Assembly (NCBI GenBank): GCA_900617975.1
Contig: UZAE01012644.1
Location: forward strand, 1-31,949
Direction: 5' to 3'
Source: Rodentolepis nana
Lineage: Eukaryota > Platyhelminthes > Cestoda > Cyclophyllidea > Hymenolepididae
Length of the DNA: 31,949 bases
The notes below the pieces were generated by a model. The model was given only the letters and a program-made list of their open reading frames with translations, ran no database searches and was not told where the DNA came from. This document shows, piece after piece, positions 1 to 10,041 of this stretch (the stretch's first letter is position 1; each line of letters opens with the position of its first letter). The position numbers and the translations under genes are program-made.

Positions 1-36
1 CAAAACGCCTGCCATTTGATATAAATAAATAAATAT
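1..36 (+). repeat. 3' tail of short retroposon, cut by window edge
   Basis: The first 36 bases match the 3' terminus of the short retroposon copies elsewhere in this window (compare 4631-4660, 16299-16333 and 29773-29805). They carry the AACGCCTGCCATTTGATAT block followed by ATAA repeats. The rest of the copy lies outside the window. It could equally be the tail of the related LINE, because the two share this end. Confidence 0.8.
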
Positions 37-1849
37 TCCAGTTTTATGTTTCCATCAGTTGACATACACCCCTGGATGGAAGTGTCTACACTGAAGTGTC
101 AATAAAAGTGAAGCTTTATGAGGAGCGATAGTGACGCCACAAAGAACTATATGTTCAGGTGGGAAACGCAAGCCAATCAAAAGCATTTAAATATCCATGG
201 CAGATTAATCCAGACTGACATGAGAATGTCTGAAATAGTTAACGGCTCTAAAACTGTGCTCAAATGTTCGTCAGATTATCGAATATCTATGAAAGTTCAT
301 TCCACTCTAAGAACTTTTAGCATCTAAACCCTTTCTTTCATGCGCCTGTTTTGACTCTATTTGAATTGCCTACTTGATGGAGCATACAACGCCCTCACTT
401 TCAACTGCCCTAAAATAACAAAACCATTTGAATTCCGTAACAGCTCTTGTTATCATTGCACATTATTTGCGTTTACCGCTTTCTAAGTTAGTTGAATTAT
501 TACACTTTCACCTTTTTCAAATTCTTGATCGTTTCACTCTTCGAAGATTGTATTAGCCTGGTAGACTTGAAAAGACTGTTTGGAATATTCCTAAATTAGA
601 GAGGCACCTGCTAAATAACTTGCAATTAACAATGCAAAAGTGGCGTCGAATTTTCCTACACCTCTTATCTTACGATTTTTTGTTTAATTTATGAATCCAG
701 CAAAAATAAGACCCTGTTAGCATTAGGCCTTATTGCGCAGTAAAATATTACTAGTACACCGAGGTGGTGGCATCACTTACAATTAAATTTGGTTAAAAAT
801 TATAGCACAACAGATCAAATAATCAAAATCAAGAAAAGCAGTAATTGCGTTTAAGCCAATTTGTGTTGGAATAAATTCTTATAAATAATGAATCAGAACT
901 GCTACAAAATAAGATACCAACTTAGGTTTCTAGATTCTATCTGCCGGGACTTCCAGATGCCAATAATAGCCATTCTTAAAAGATGTGTTTTCAAAGTTGA
1001 CTTTTCGAACCTGCTGATAGAATTTAAAGAGCAAACAAACTTTTTTTTTCTTTCTTACGTTTAGAAATAGTGCCAGTCCCCTATTTTATTCATCATTTCA
1101 TCTTAAATCCTACTTGTTTCCCTTTTGACCTGAGATGATTGGTAAATGATAGATTTGCTATCTGAAATCACATGATCAGTTAGTGATATTCTAATCTTTT
1201 CTCAATATTGTAATCACGCTCTTTGCTGTCTGAATTGACATCTAATAGACAACTTTAATTTAAGGCTCAAAAAAGTTCATTTGTAAAATGAAAATTCCTC
1301 CTGTCATACTATTTTTAATTATCTATTCTAAGCGAATCATTGCATTTTTATTTGAAAATAAGGAGTTAATTCTCTTCATTTTTCGTAGGTATTATTCGAA
1401 CATATTTTTAAAAACATATCCATATCAATCTGAATGGCCAAACAGTTTACTACCATTTGTTGTCAAAATTAAACTGTTTTCACCAAGAATACAAGCTGAA
1501 TATCAATTAACCTTGCCTCGTAAATAAAGCTTTACTCGTATATGATTATAGCTTAATGTCAATCTTGATGAGTTATTAAAACCGGATGATATGGAAATCT
1601 AACTCGTGTGAACCCACTTGTGAATCCCATGGCCAGTGTTATTAAAAATATCTTTTAAAGTGATCCAAGATAACCATTCAGACAAACAACACTAAAATTC
1701 CCACCTTATGCTAACTGCTAAACAATATGCGGCATTTGTACACAGAGAATAAATGAGCATATATGTATATATTGCATTAGTTCCTGAATAAAACCATTTA
1801 CTGAAATTTCATAGATTAATTAAATACACCAGATCGTTATATGAATATA
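37..1849. other. gene-free AT-rich stretch
   Basis: No gene can be supported here. Two open frames (118-327 and 1288-1527, both +) lack recognisable domains. The second has a hydrophobic start but no clean signal-peptide cleavage region and no splice donor where one would be expected. No transposon ends or RNA genes were seen. Confidence 0.5.
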
Positions 1850-1875
1850 TTAGGTTGGCAACTAAGTCATTGCCG
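1850..1875 (+). repeat. left terminal inverted repeat of mariner
   Basis: This 26-bp repeat matches the reverse complement of 3079-3104 at 25 of 26 positions. The difference is at the third base. A TA target dinucleotide lies immediately outside. Confidence 0.95.
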
Positions 1876-1923
1876 ATTTCAAATAAGAAGGCAAATTCGG
1901 AATTTTTGTTTAAAAATATAACT

Positions 1924-2921
1924 TTATTCAATTAGATATTGGCCGTTCTTGTCAATGACCTTTTTCCATCGTTCTGGCAGAGTAAAAATTCCCCGTTCGT
2001 AAAATGTCTGGTCTTAGCTATTAAAAAACTGAATTAGGTGTGATCCGACATCATCCGCGTTGTTACAAATTTGACCATTTAAAGAGTTTTGCATGGAACG
2101 AAACAAATGGTAATCCGAAGGCGCAAGGTCAGGCCTATATGATGGGTGTGACAAAGCATCCCAACCCAGTTCCAATAATTTTTGCCGAGTAACCAAAGAT
2201 GTGTGGGGCCTTGCGTTATCATGATGGAAAACAGCACCCTTCCGATTTGATAATGCCGGCCGCTTATCTTCAATTGCATCCTTCAGTTTTTCGAGTTGTT
2301 CAACATGCACATTTGAATTTATCGTTTGGTTCTGCGGCATGAGTTCAAAATACAAAATTCCTTTGTGATCCCACCACACTGACAGCATAATCTTTTTTTG
2401 GTGAATCTCTGCTTTTGATACCGTTTGGGCTGGTTGATCTTGCTTCACCCATGATCTCTTGCAAGCAACATTGTTATAAACTATCCACTTTTCGTCGCCA
2501 GTAACTAGGTTCTTCACAAATGGATCATTCTCATTGCGTTTCAGTAGCGAATCACAGATGCTAATCCGTTGCGTCAAATGAATTTCCTTTAACTGGTGAG
2601 GGATCCATAAATCAAGTTTCTTGACATAACCAAGGGCTTTTAATTTTTTCAATGCATGTATGCGACACATTGAGCTTCTCTGCAATATCTCGTGTTGTGC
2701 TGTGACGATTTGAATCGATAATGGCCTTGATATGGGTTCCATCCACTTCGACTGGGCGGCCAGATCGTTGTGAATTTTTCAAACTAATTTCGACACTGCC
2801 TTTCTTTTAAGGCTTCATCTCCATATACGGCACATAACTTTTTTTGTGCTTGCGATGCGTTCTTGCCTTTTCGGAAGTAATACAATAAAATGTGTCGGAA
2901 GTGCACGTCCTGTTCTTTCAT
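1924..2921 (-). pseudogene. mariner transposase pseudogene (D,D34D)
   Basis: Cut-and-paste transposase that would bind the terminal repeats and act as a DDE nuclease. The best start is the ATG at 2919-2921 and the natural stop is TAA at 1924-1926, about 332 codons against the usual 345 or so. The N-terminal helix-turn-helix part (2650-2921) and the catalytic part (1924-2650) are both recognisable. The catalytic residues are readable: D in TGDEKW, D in HHDNARPH, and the third D in APSDYH exactly 34 residues after the second. Damage includes a TAG at 2784-2786 where a tryptophan is expected, a short deletion with frameshift near 2760-2775, a frameshift near 2655, and a TAA at 2014-2016 that removes about 30 C-terminal residues. 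The usual YSPDLAP is YRPDLAP. The longest intact frame is 2014-2742 (242 codons). The catalytic triad survives, but the product cannot be made in one piece. Confidence 0.95.
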
Positions 2922-3078
2922 TTTTAAATTGGGATAAAAACAAAACTAAAGAACTAAACAAAAAAAATATTTTACTAATTAACCTAGAAGCCCATACAGT
3001 AAGAAAAAAATATAGGTTAGATGCTCTTGCCACGTTAACAAAATAAAAGAAAGTACAGAGTGAATCTGTCAACAAAAA

Positions 3079-3104
3079 CGGCAATGACTTAGTTGCCAAC
3101 CCAA
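3079..3104 (-). repeat. right terminal inverted repeat of mariner
   Basis: Partner of 1850-1875, inverted, with one mismatch in 26 bp. A TA target dinucleotide follows at 3105-3106. Confidence 0.95.
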
Positions 3105-4341
3105 TATATATGCCAACAGGTAAATTAAGAAACTTATCGCTACTGAAGCAAACGAATTTGATTATTCGGGAAGTAGGTACTTTGAACAGAAGTAATCAAA
3201 TATTAATGTAAATTTTGAGCATGAGCAATTGACGATTTAAAACGAAGGAAATCACAAGCGTTCCGGCTAAGCATTAATCAGAATACAAATAAATAAATAT
3301 TTTCGACATTTTATGATTATGTGTTTGCGCAGAAATAATTTTTTCAGTATTATACAGCAAATATTAAGCAAAAAATTAATTTCATTGAAACAAGTTAAGA
3401 TGTATAAACTCAGTTGTAACACAATTAAGCACATTTGAATTTTTAAATACAAGTCAAATCACTTATCAACTCACCCTTATTCTTTCTAACATTTAACTTG
3501 AACTAAATTACCTTTTTAGATATAAAGTTGCATACCAATTGGAATCGGATAGAGGTCAAAAGTATAAATATACGCCTTTTTGAATAATAAATTCATTTTC
3601 ATTAATAAATTTCATTTTTGAAAACTATTCATCATTATATAATAAATACGCTTTATAAAATTAGGCAATCAAATAATTTAGTATTTTTGCCAAATTAATT
3701 TTAACTTATATTTACATTTAGTTGTATCAAAGATTAAATATAAAATAGTTCTTGATCCGATTCAATAACTTCCCTGAGAAATGGGAGTCCAAGCTGATTA
3801 TCCGCTAAAATATCAACGCGTTTCGCCTTCCATTTTGTCGAACTAAAATAAATTATTCTTCTGAGTTACTCAATCGAATTGGGATTTTCCCAAAATCAGC
3901 GATTCCAGTATTCGCGAATAAGTATTAGCAAAATTATGAATCTGTTTAGTATACGCAAATATATCCGTTGAGCTACCATCAGGATTAAAATAATGCCACC
4001 TCATTCAGGTACTTTACATTTGCCAACTGTTTTGAAAAGTTTTATGTGTCACTGCTAATTATATTTGCAAATTTTAATTTTGCTGATTGGGAAGCCAAAT
4101 TATAGTTAAGTCTGAGTTACTTCATTCAGTACATATGAGCACTTAACCAATATTATCCCATTTTTATCTACTTTGAGGCAACCATTCAATTTATCTAATA
4201 AAATTCATTTTATTTCATACCCATGGTTTCTGTCTATTTTCAAGATTAGAAGAATATGGAAATTTGGACGAACCTTAAAGCCACAGGATTTCAATATAAT
4301 GTTTTCAATTAACTAACTATTAACTAAAAATCGACTTTAAA
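3105..4341. other. gene-free AT-rich stretch
   Basis: Very AT-rich sequence between the mariner and the next retroposon. The only open frame of note (3267-3452, -) is low-complexity, rich in I, L, N and K codons, and looks like chance. No feature is supported. Confidence 0.5.
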
Positions 4342-4352
4342 ATATTTCAACG
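4342..4352 (+). repeat. target-site duplication, left
   Basis: ATATTTCAACG is repeated exactly at 4661-4671, on the other side of the retroposon. It marks the insertion boundaries. Confidence 0.9.
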
Positions 4353-4660
4353 AGGTGTATGCAATAGACTTACCTCCACGTGGTGCACCCTGGGCAACGT
4401 GTACTCATACGGCAAAAAAGTCTATTAACCGGAAGTTGACTTCTGACTTCAAACTACCATGGCCCTACCGCTTGCCCTACACATCTTACCTTTTTCTCTA
4501 CCTTTGTGTCTGCCTGCCCATTTTACATCTGTGAATCGCTCTTCTGTACCCCACCCCTCGACTTTCTTCTACTTTGATGAACCTTCCCTCTGCGAAGCCT
4601 GAAGTCAGCTAAATGGCTAATGATAACTATCAAAACGCCTGCCATTTGAAATAAATTAAT
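4353..4660 (+). mobile_element. short retroposon (SINE-like), copy 1
   Basis: A 308-bp non-coding retroposon in plus orientation, flanked by an exact 11-bp target-site duplication. The head (about 4353-4440) contains ATAGACTTACCTCCACGTGG, the middle (about 4440-4590) is pyrimidine-rich with a C-rich patch near 4550, and the 3' domain (about 4591-4660) ends CCATTTGAAATAAATTAAT. The same order occurs at 7441-7815, 9165-9482, 12806-13132 and 16021-16333. I find no convincing tRNA, 5S or 7SL promoter in the head. The 3' domain matches the LINE tail at 28826-28895, which suggests the LINE reverse transcriptase copies this family. Confidence 0.9.
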
Positions 4661-4671
4661 ATATTTCAACG
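4661..4671 (+). repeat. target-site duplication, right
   Basis: Exact copy of 4342-4352 that closes copy 1. Confidence 0.9.
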
Positions 4672-5479
4672 AAAACTATCTAAAACAATGTTCAAACACA
4701 CAAAAGTATTACCATCAATAATCAGAAAACCCTTAGATGCTGCATGATTTATTTGTCAACGTAAATTTAATAATTATGGATGTCTGGTAGACTCCGTTTA
4801 AATTCAATTACTTCAAACAAGGCACTCTTATTAATTATTAAAAGAATGTTCAATAGTCTCGATATATATAAATAGATAAAAATGGGAGTTCCATAATAAT
4901 ATGTAATGGGCAAAGGAGATTCAATAATCATAAATCCCCAAAAATATTCATAGGCAAATTATTGCCTGAAATAAATAGAATCGGAAATTATTAAATATTC
5001 AGAATGTTAATGCCATCTTTGAATAGTAATAATCCTCGTTAACCCACTTTTTCATCAGGATTAAAATGTAATTATCAAATTAAAATTTTAAAGCAAACTC
5101 ATTATTGATTGACATCTACCTAGTAAACATGGTGCCTACAAAATTCCACCAATTCAAATTTGAGTAAATATTCTGTAGCTTTAAGTCGATGTTACATTGA
5201 GCATCAGAGGTGCAAGAGAAGGTGAAGGAAGTGATTTATTAGGGAAGAGCGTGAACCAGAAGTAGAAACCTGGAGACCATGCAGCTGTTTCTAAAGTATT
5301 TTGACAAGGAGTCAAAATTTTCCGAGAAAAATTTCATAACTTATTTATTTAACAAGTGAGCATCTTCATATTTCAATGGAGACTCCATTGTTGTCTCTAC
5401 GCTTTTGAAATTTATATTTCAAACTGTAAATTTTTTATTTGTTGAATTTTGAGTGCTGCCTCTATTACCATGAAGTTAC
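4672..5479. other. gene-free AT-rich stretch
   Basis: No open frame, RNA gene or repeat of note. The outer end of the decayed mariner at 5480-5975 may reach into its right part, but I could not find a terminal repeat. Confidence 0.45.
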
Positions 5480-5975
5480 ATGCTTTTTCGCTTCAACTAA
5501 AAACGTAAATCAATTTTAGAAAAGAAATTTGAGGAAGTTACGTCTGGACTATAAGGAGAATGTGGAATGGTTTCCAATCTAACTTCGTATTGGATAATCC
5601 TGGCAGCTCTTGAACAAAATGTGAAGCATTTTCACGAAAAAACTAATTTTGACCGTGCAGTATCCTGTGTCGGTTTTTGGTTGAGAACGTCTTCAACTTC
5701 TAAAAAACGCCTCCATAATAACTTAAGGTGACCTCTTTTCTCTTTCTAGGAAGTCTTTCCATCGCACCACTCCATTGGAATAACAATAGTGGCCATGATC
5801 TTCTCAACGGACCTTTCAGCATTGAACTTGACAGGCACAGATGTTGCCTTTGGAGGCCACTTTTTCCATAAAACTTTGTTTCCCAGGTCAACTTGGTAGA
5901 TTGAATCCAGATTTCATCTCCGGGTGCACAGCGCTTAATGAATGATGATAATTTACTTCCACTATTGTCAAAGTT
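5480..5975 (-). pseudogene. ancient mariner transposase relic
   Basis: A heavily decayed mariner transposase read right to left across several frames. In order there are CAPGDEIW (first catalytic D at 5916-5918), KIMAT at 5788-5802 matching the conserved K-V/I-M-x-T step, RENASH where HDNARPH is usual (5628-5636), and PHSPYSPDVTSSNFF at about 5521-5565 where PHPPYSPDLAPSDFF is usual. The second and third acidic residues are changed to E and N. They lie 104 nt apart, one base short of the 105 nt expected for D,D34D spacing, consistent with a one-base indel between them. The longest open frame, 5700-6074 (-), covers only the GDE portion and is not a gene. This copy is clearly different from, and older than, the one at 1850-3104. 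Confidence 0.8.
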
Positions 5976-7426
5976 ATTAAAGAATGTACAGTTCATTGGA
6001 TCCATTCTTGTTCCTGAATCGTTTATTAAACTTCCGTGCCCAAAGAGAGCTTGCCAAAATTGTAACTTGTCCATCGTATTCTACTAGGTTATGCTGTGTT
6101 GGATCACCCTCCAAGAGGATCGTCATTAAATCACACTCTTCAGCTTCTTAAGCGTTTCACCTAATTATAAATGACTACCCTCCTTATCGCACAGCCCCCA
6201 TTAATCTGTTGTATGGTTTATATGATTTAAACAAGTTTTAAATTCAGTTTAGTAAAAATATTACCTTAGATTCAATCTCAAAAATTATCATTTGAAGGGT
6301 AAAAACTGCTGGCTATCTGTGGATGCAACCTATCTTGTTCCACAGTGATCCGACGATAAGCTTGAAATTGTGCAAAGAAATCTCCAAATCTTTGTTCAAT
6401 TTAAAGTTATGACATTTGTCTGAGAACCTTTCGACTAATCATCGCGAAGCCCGAGTACAAAAAAATAAACATATAATTGAGGCCTCTGTGCGAAGGAGTT
6501 TCTATTAACGTTTTGATAAAAGCAATGTTTTGAAGTGATGGAGTATGAACCTATAATCTCACATCCCATATTTCGGGAAAGAATCAACCGATCAATCAAT
6601 CAATCTTTCTTACTACTTCCCTTCCCTCTCACTATTTCTAAATTAAAATTCTTACGTTTTATCCCTTTGAATTCACAATTCGATTTAGTCATCGTTTCTA
6701 CCTGAGAGTAGCAACGTTTAATTAAGAGATTAATAATAAATTGAGGGATTTCAATTCATTGATCGAATTTTTTGAGTAATGTCGATTAGTTCTTAAAAAG
6801 CATAATTCATAAAAACATGTGAAAGAGTTTCATTGGGCTTAGCTCTCTTAGTAGGTCAGACAATCAACTCCAAGAAATGGCAGTTTTTTGACTTAGCGTA
6901 TGTACGCTTTTTCACTTTCGTAAACTCAAATTTCACAGATTGTCCAAATCCATTTTACTCTTTGGGAGAAAATCTAAATTTCATCTTTTTCAAATTTGGT
7001 AAGGACTAGGAAATATATGTATATAAACATTTATGAATCGCTTTATGGTAATTAAAGAATTAAATAAGTTAATAATTACTTATAACGTGAAATTGACGAA
7101 AAACTAATAGAAGTTAACAGTAATAAAATTACAGTTCATATAATAAACAAAATGAATGTTGAAATTAAAAAAAATTGCCAATTGAGTATAGGTTCTTTCG
7201 ATATTTAAAGTTTCCTATTTTCCTATGCCCTTAGCAACATAAAAAACCTTTCAAAATTACCATATCTTAATACGTTTACTGATCTAAGCCTTCTATTCTT
7301 TCACCCTTATACAAGTTGACTATAATACTTTGTATATAACTTTATTTCTCTGTTAAATTGGCACAAACGGCTGATAATTTATTACTTTCGGTTTAAATCA
7401 ACTAAACATTAAATTAAATGAATACA
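5976..7426. other. gene-free AT-rich stretch
   Basis: The first part could hold the decayed N-terminus of the mariner relic, but no helix-turn-helix motif could be read. There is a small ATCA repeat at about 6590-6605. No gene is supported. Confidence 0.45.
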
Positions 7427-7440
7427 GTTTTTCACAAACT
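7427..7440 (+). repeat. target-site duplication, left
   Basis: GTTTTTCACAAACT is repeated exactly at 7816-7829 around retroposon copy 2. Confidence 0.92.
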
Positions 7441-7815
7441 GATTGATGATTGATATCGAATGGCAGGCGTCTTGATGGTTATCATTAGCCCTTTAGTTGA
7501 CTTCAGGCTTCACAGAGGGAAGAAACATCAAATTGAAAAAGTCGACAGGGGGGGGGGGGAACAGAAGAGGGTTTCAATGATGCAAGAGACAAACANGGGG
7601 GGGGGGGGAACAGAAGAGTGTTTCAATGATGCAAGAGACAAACACAAAGGTAGAACAAAGGTGAGGTGAGTACTGTAAAAATAGTCGAATATGGCATAGA
7701 GTGAGGTGATGGTAGTTTGAAGTGAGAAGTCAACTGCCAGTCAATAGACCTTTTTGCCGTATGAATATACGTTGCCCAGGGTGCACCACGTGGAGGTAAG
7801 TCTATCGCACACCCC
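7441..7815 (-). mobile_element. short retroposon (SINE-like), copy 2, with internal duplication
   Basis: Minus-orientation copy flanked by an exact 14-bp target-site duplication. Its 3' tail is at the left end, with the tail repeat decayed to ATCAATC-like units, and the head is at the right end with an intact CCACGTGG. At 375 bp it is longer than its relatives, because a 48-bp block containing the internal G/C homopolymer is present twice on either side of an N (7596). Without that block it would be about 326 bp, close to the others. The open frame at 7460-7669 is an accident of the repeat. Confidence 0.92.
7548..7644 (+). repeat. 48-bp direct duplication flanking an N
   Basis: Units 7548-7595 and 7597-7644 each begin with 12 G and end in GAGACAAACA. 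They differ at one base (AGAGGG versus AGAGTG) and are separated by a single N. No other copy of this retroposon has the block twice. An unmerged overlap between two contigs that both end in the homopolymer is the simplest reading. Confidence 0.9.
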
Positions 7816-7829
7816 GTTTTTCACAAACT
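7816..7829 (+). repeat. target-site duplication, right
   Basis: Exact copy of 7427-7440. Confidence 0.92.
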
Positions 7830-9152
7830 AAAGTATGCACTTTGTCAATTTTGAAATTTTTGAGATTAAACCCAACTGTGATAAATATTGAATTTACTCT
7901 AGGGATTTTTTAAATTTATTATTTAAATATTAATGATATTTTTAGTTCGAATTGATATGTAGAGTACGTCTTTCAAGGGAAATTCAATATAATTTTTACG
8001 ACAGAATTTATATTGTGGAAATTACACATTTAATTTATTTATTAGAAGATAAACTCTCTTGACGAATCCACATCAATACCCTATTTAATTAGTGCCAAAA
8101 TATATAATGCTTGTTGTCTAAACTAAAAATTAAAATCTACCACTACTGAGAATAATGAAAACAAAGTTCCTTTATTGCATCAATGCAAAATTCAGTAATA
8201 AATTTTCCTACACATTAAGAGCAATATTAAATGTATTATTTTTACTACAGAGATGAACTGTATAATTCAAATGTTTGCTAGAAAATTTCAAAATTTTAAA
8301 GTATCATGGATTTTAAAGTTGGCAAGCAACGAGTGGCACAAACGATGAGAGTTGCCATTGGAACTGAGGGTTCTAAGACGTTTCTCGTTTTCTCGAACAA
8401 AGGCTGATAATTACAAATTCTATAATACTGGTTAAAGAACAATTAAAAAATAATAGATTTTTAGTATAGGCGAGGCTTCATTAATTATTGACCGATCAAT
8501 TTTTAGATAAATAAATATGCTCACTCAATTTTCAAAGTTCCAACACTGAGACTTTGCGAATACACTGAAGAAAAAAATTCACAAAAATAACATATGTTAG
8601 CAGAAATCTTCAGACTCCATTTTGGGATTTTAAACAATGAAACAAACTTTATCTTAGTTTAACTTATATTTAATATTAAATTTTATTATTATGAAACACT
8701 CAAACATTATTGTTTTTCTCTTTTGTTTCACATTTATAATTCTGATTCATCTTAAGGCGCATTTGAATTTTAAAAAAACATGACAAATGAATTTTAGCGG
8801 TTCAAGGCATTCGCGACAGGTTCAAAATTTCAATGGTTGGAAATTTGTGGGCTATTAGTATTAATGTCAGCGATTAACAAGCCAAAAATTATCCGTTTTT
8901 ACGCCTGCATATCTGCAATTCATCCCCTCGTAATTTTTATGACGAATTATCTGCTCAATTTATAGCATATGTGTTAGAGGTCAATTTTAGCTAAAACGTT
9001 GGAGATATTTGAGAAGACAAAACGGTTAGCTAGTTCAATAATTTTGAATTACATGGTCGACGCTAGCCGCTTAAGGAGCTTCCGTTATTGGGTTAAATCT
9101 CTTTTATGAAATCAAAACAAACCATGTTTCTTACATATATATATACATATCA
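7830..9152. other. gene-free AT-rich stretch
   Basis: Mostly AT-rich filler. A less AT-rich patch at about 8306-8407 has a 33-codon ATG-to-TGA frame on the plus strand with no recognised motif; it may be chance. A short TA-rich run lies at about 9133-9150. Nothing else is supported. Confidence 0.45.
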
Positions 9153-9164
9153 ACTTTCAAATAT
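9153..9164 (+). repeat. target-site duplication, left
   Basis: ACTTTCAAATAT is repeated exactly at 9483-9494. Confidence 0.9.
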
Positions 9165-9482
9165 TTATTTATACCAAATGGTAGGCATTTTGATAGTTTC
9201 ATTAGCCCTTTAGGTGACTTCAAGCCCCACAAAGAAGAAATATCAAAGTGCAAAAAATTTGAGAGGGGTAGGGGGTACAGAGAAGTGTTTCAAAGATGTA
9301 AAGGAGACACACAAAGGTGGAGAAAAGGTGAGGTGAGTGCTGTGGAAGTAGTGGAATTTTACATACAGTGGTGTGATGGTAGTTAGAAGCCAGAAGTCAA
9401 CTGCCGGTTAATAGACTTTTTTGCCATATGATAATACGTTGCCCAAGGCGCACTACGTGGAGATTAGTCTATCGCACCCCTC
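9165..9482 (-). mobile_element. short retroposon (SINE-like), copy 3
   Basis: A 318-bp minus-orientation copy with an exact 12-bp target-site duplication. The tail (ATTTATTTATACCAAATGG in plus orientation) is at the left and the head at the right. The head has diverged: CCACGTGG has become CTACGTGG, and the antisense splice-donor-like AGGTAAGT has become AGATTAGT. The C-rich tract is interrupted. It appears older than copies 1, 2 and 5. Confidence 0.9.
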
Positions 9483-9494
9483 ACTTTCAAATAT
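9483..9494 (+). repeat. target-site duplication, right
   Basis: Exact copy of 9153-9164. Confidence 0.9.
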
Positions 9495-9965
9495 CAGATT
9501 ATATATTCACTATACCTTTGCCAATTTTTTAGAAATTACAATGTTATAAAAATTAATGCCTTTCACGATAATAGTTATGGGCCCTTGGCAAATTGTTGAA
9601 TTTTCAAATTCCTGAGTGGCATTCATAAATCATTTAACAACTGTTCAATTTTAATAAATTAGGGAATTCTTCAAATATTGCCAAGGAAATGTGAAGACAC
9701 TTTTTCAGAAAATAATTTTCCATTTATTTATTTTGTTTGTTATTATAGCCTTCTAAACATTTCTGAAAATACCCAGTAATTGTTGAATTTATCATTTTAA
9801 ATTCACGTAACAACAATAAAATTAGTAATTGAAATTATTTTTAAAATATACTACTTTAGTTCTTCCTAATTTAAAAAACATAAATTCATTCATCATAATC
9901 TGAGGCTGCATATTTAATTTAGACAACGGTAGTAAAAAATAGAAAAAAAACTATTCGATGGTATA
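9495..9965. other. gene-free AT-rich stretch downstream of the peptide gene
   Basis: AT-rich sequence between retroposon copy 3 and the 3' end of the peptide gene. No open frame or repeat of note. Confidence 0.45.
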
Positions 9966-9971
9966 TTTATT
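9966..9971 (-). terminator. polyadenylation signal AATAAA of the peptide gene
   Basis: On the minus strand, AATAAA lies about 70 nt after the stop codon of the peptide gene, giving a short 3' untranslated region. It sits in AT-rich sequence where the hexamer occurs often, so the position is suggestive rather than proven. Confidence 0.55.
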
Positions 9972-10041
9972 AGGTTATTAGATGCAAATTAAGCGAAATA
10001 CACATATATGAATATCCCTTCAAATTGTCAGCAATATAGCA

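Larger units (their letters stand above)
1850..3104 (-). mobile_element. mariner DNA transposon, full length but inactive
   Basis: A 1255-bp mariner element in minus orientation. It is bounded by 26-bp terminal inverted repeats that start TTAGGTTGGCAAC on the left and TTGGGTTGGCAAC (reverse complement) on the right. It is flanked by TA dinucleotides at 1848-1849 and 3105-3106, the duplicated target expected for the IS630/Tc1/mariner superfamily. The length is close to the usual 1.3 kb. One transposase reading frame runs right to left inside and is broken in several places. The transposase sequence and the repeat start suggest the cecropia-like part of mariner, which would need a tree to confirm. 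With both ends present the copy might still be moved by an active transposase supplied in trans; that is inference. Confidence 0.95.

Noticed and set aside
118..327. 69-codon open frame near the left edge, plus strand
   Set aside because: No domain, signal or splice context that I can point to. The length is expected by chance over 32 kb in six frames.
1288..1527. 79-codon frame with a hydrophobic start, plus strand
   Set aside because: The hydrophobic part is followed by further long hydrophobic and basic stretches without a cleavage-like site. There is no donor after the signal-like part and no recognised family.
2815..3099. Open frames on both strands (2815-3099 - and 2846-3046 +) inside the mariner
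   Set aside because: Both are shadows of the transposase N-terminal region and the element's untranslated end. The real frame starts at 2921 on the minus strand.
7460..7669. Frame of 69 codons containing an unknown residue at the N
   Set aside because: It lies wholly inside a non-coding retroposon and crosses a probable assembly duplication.
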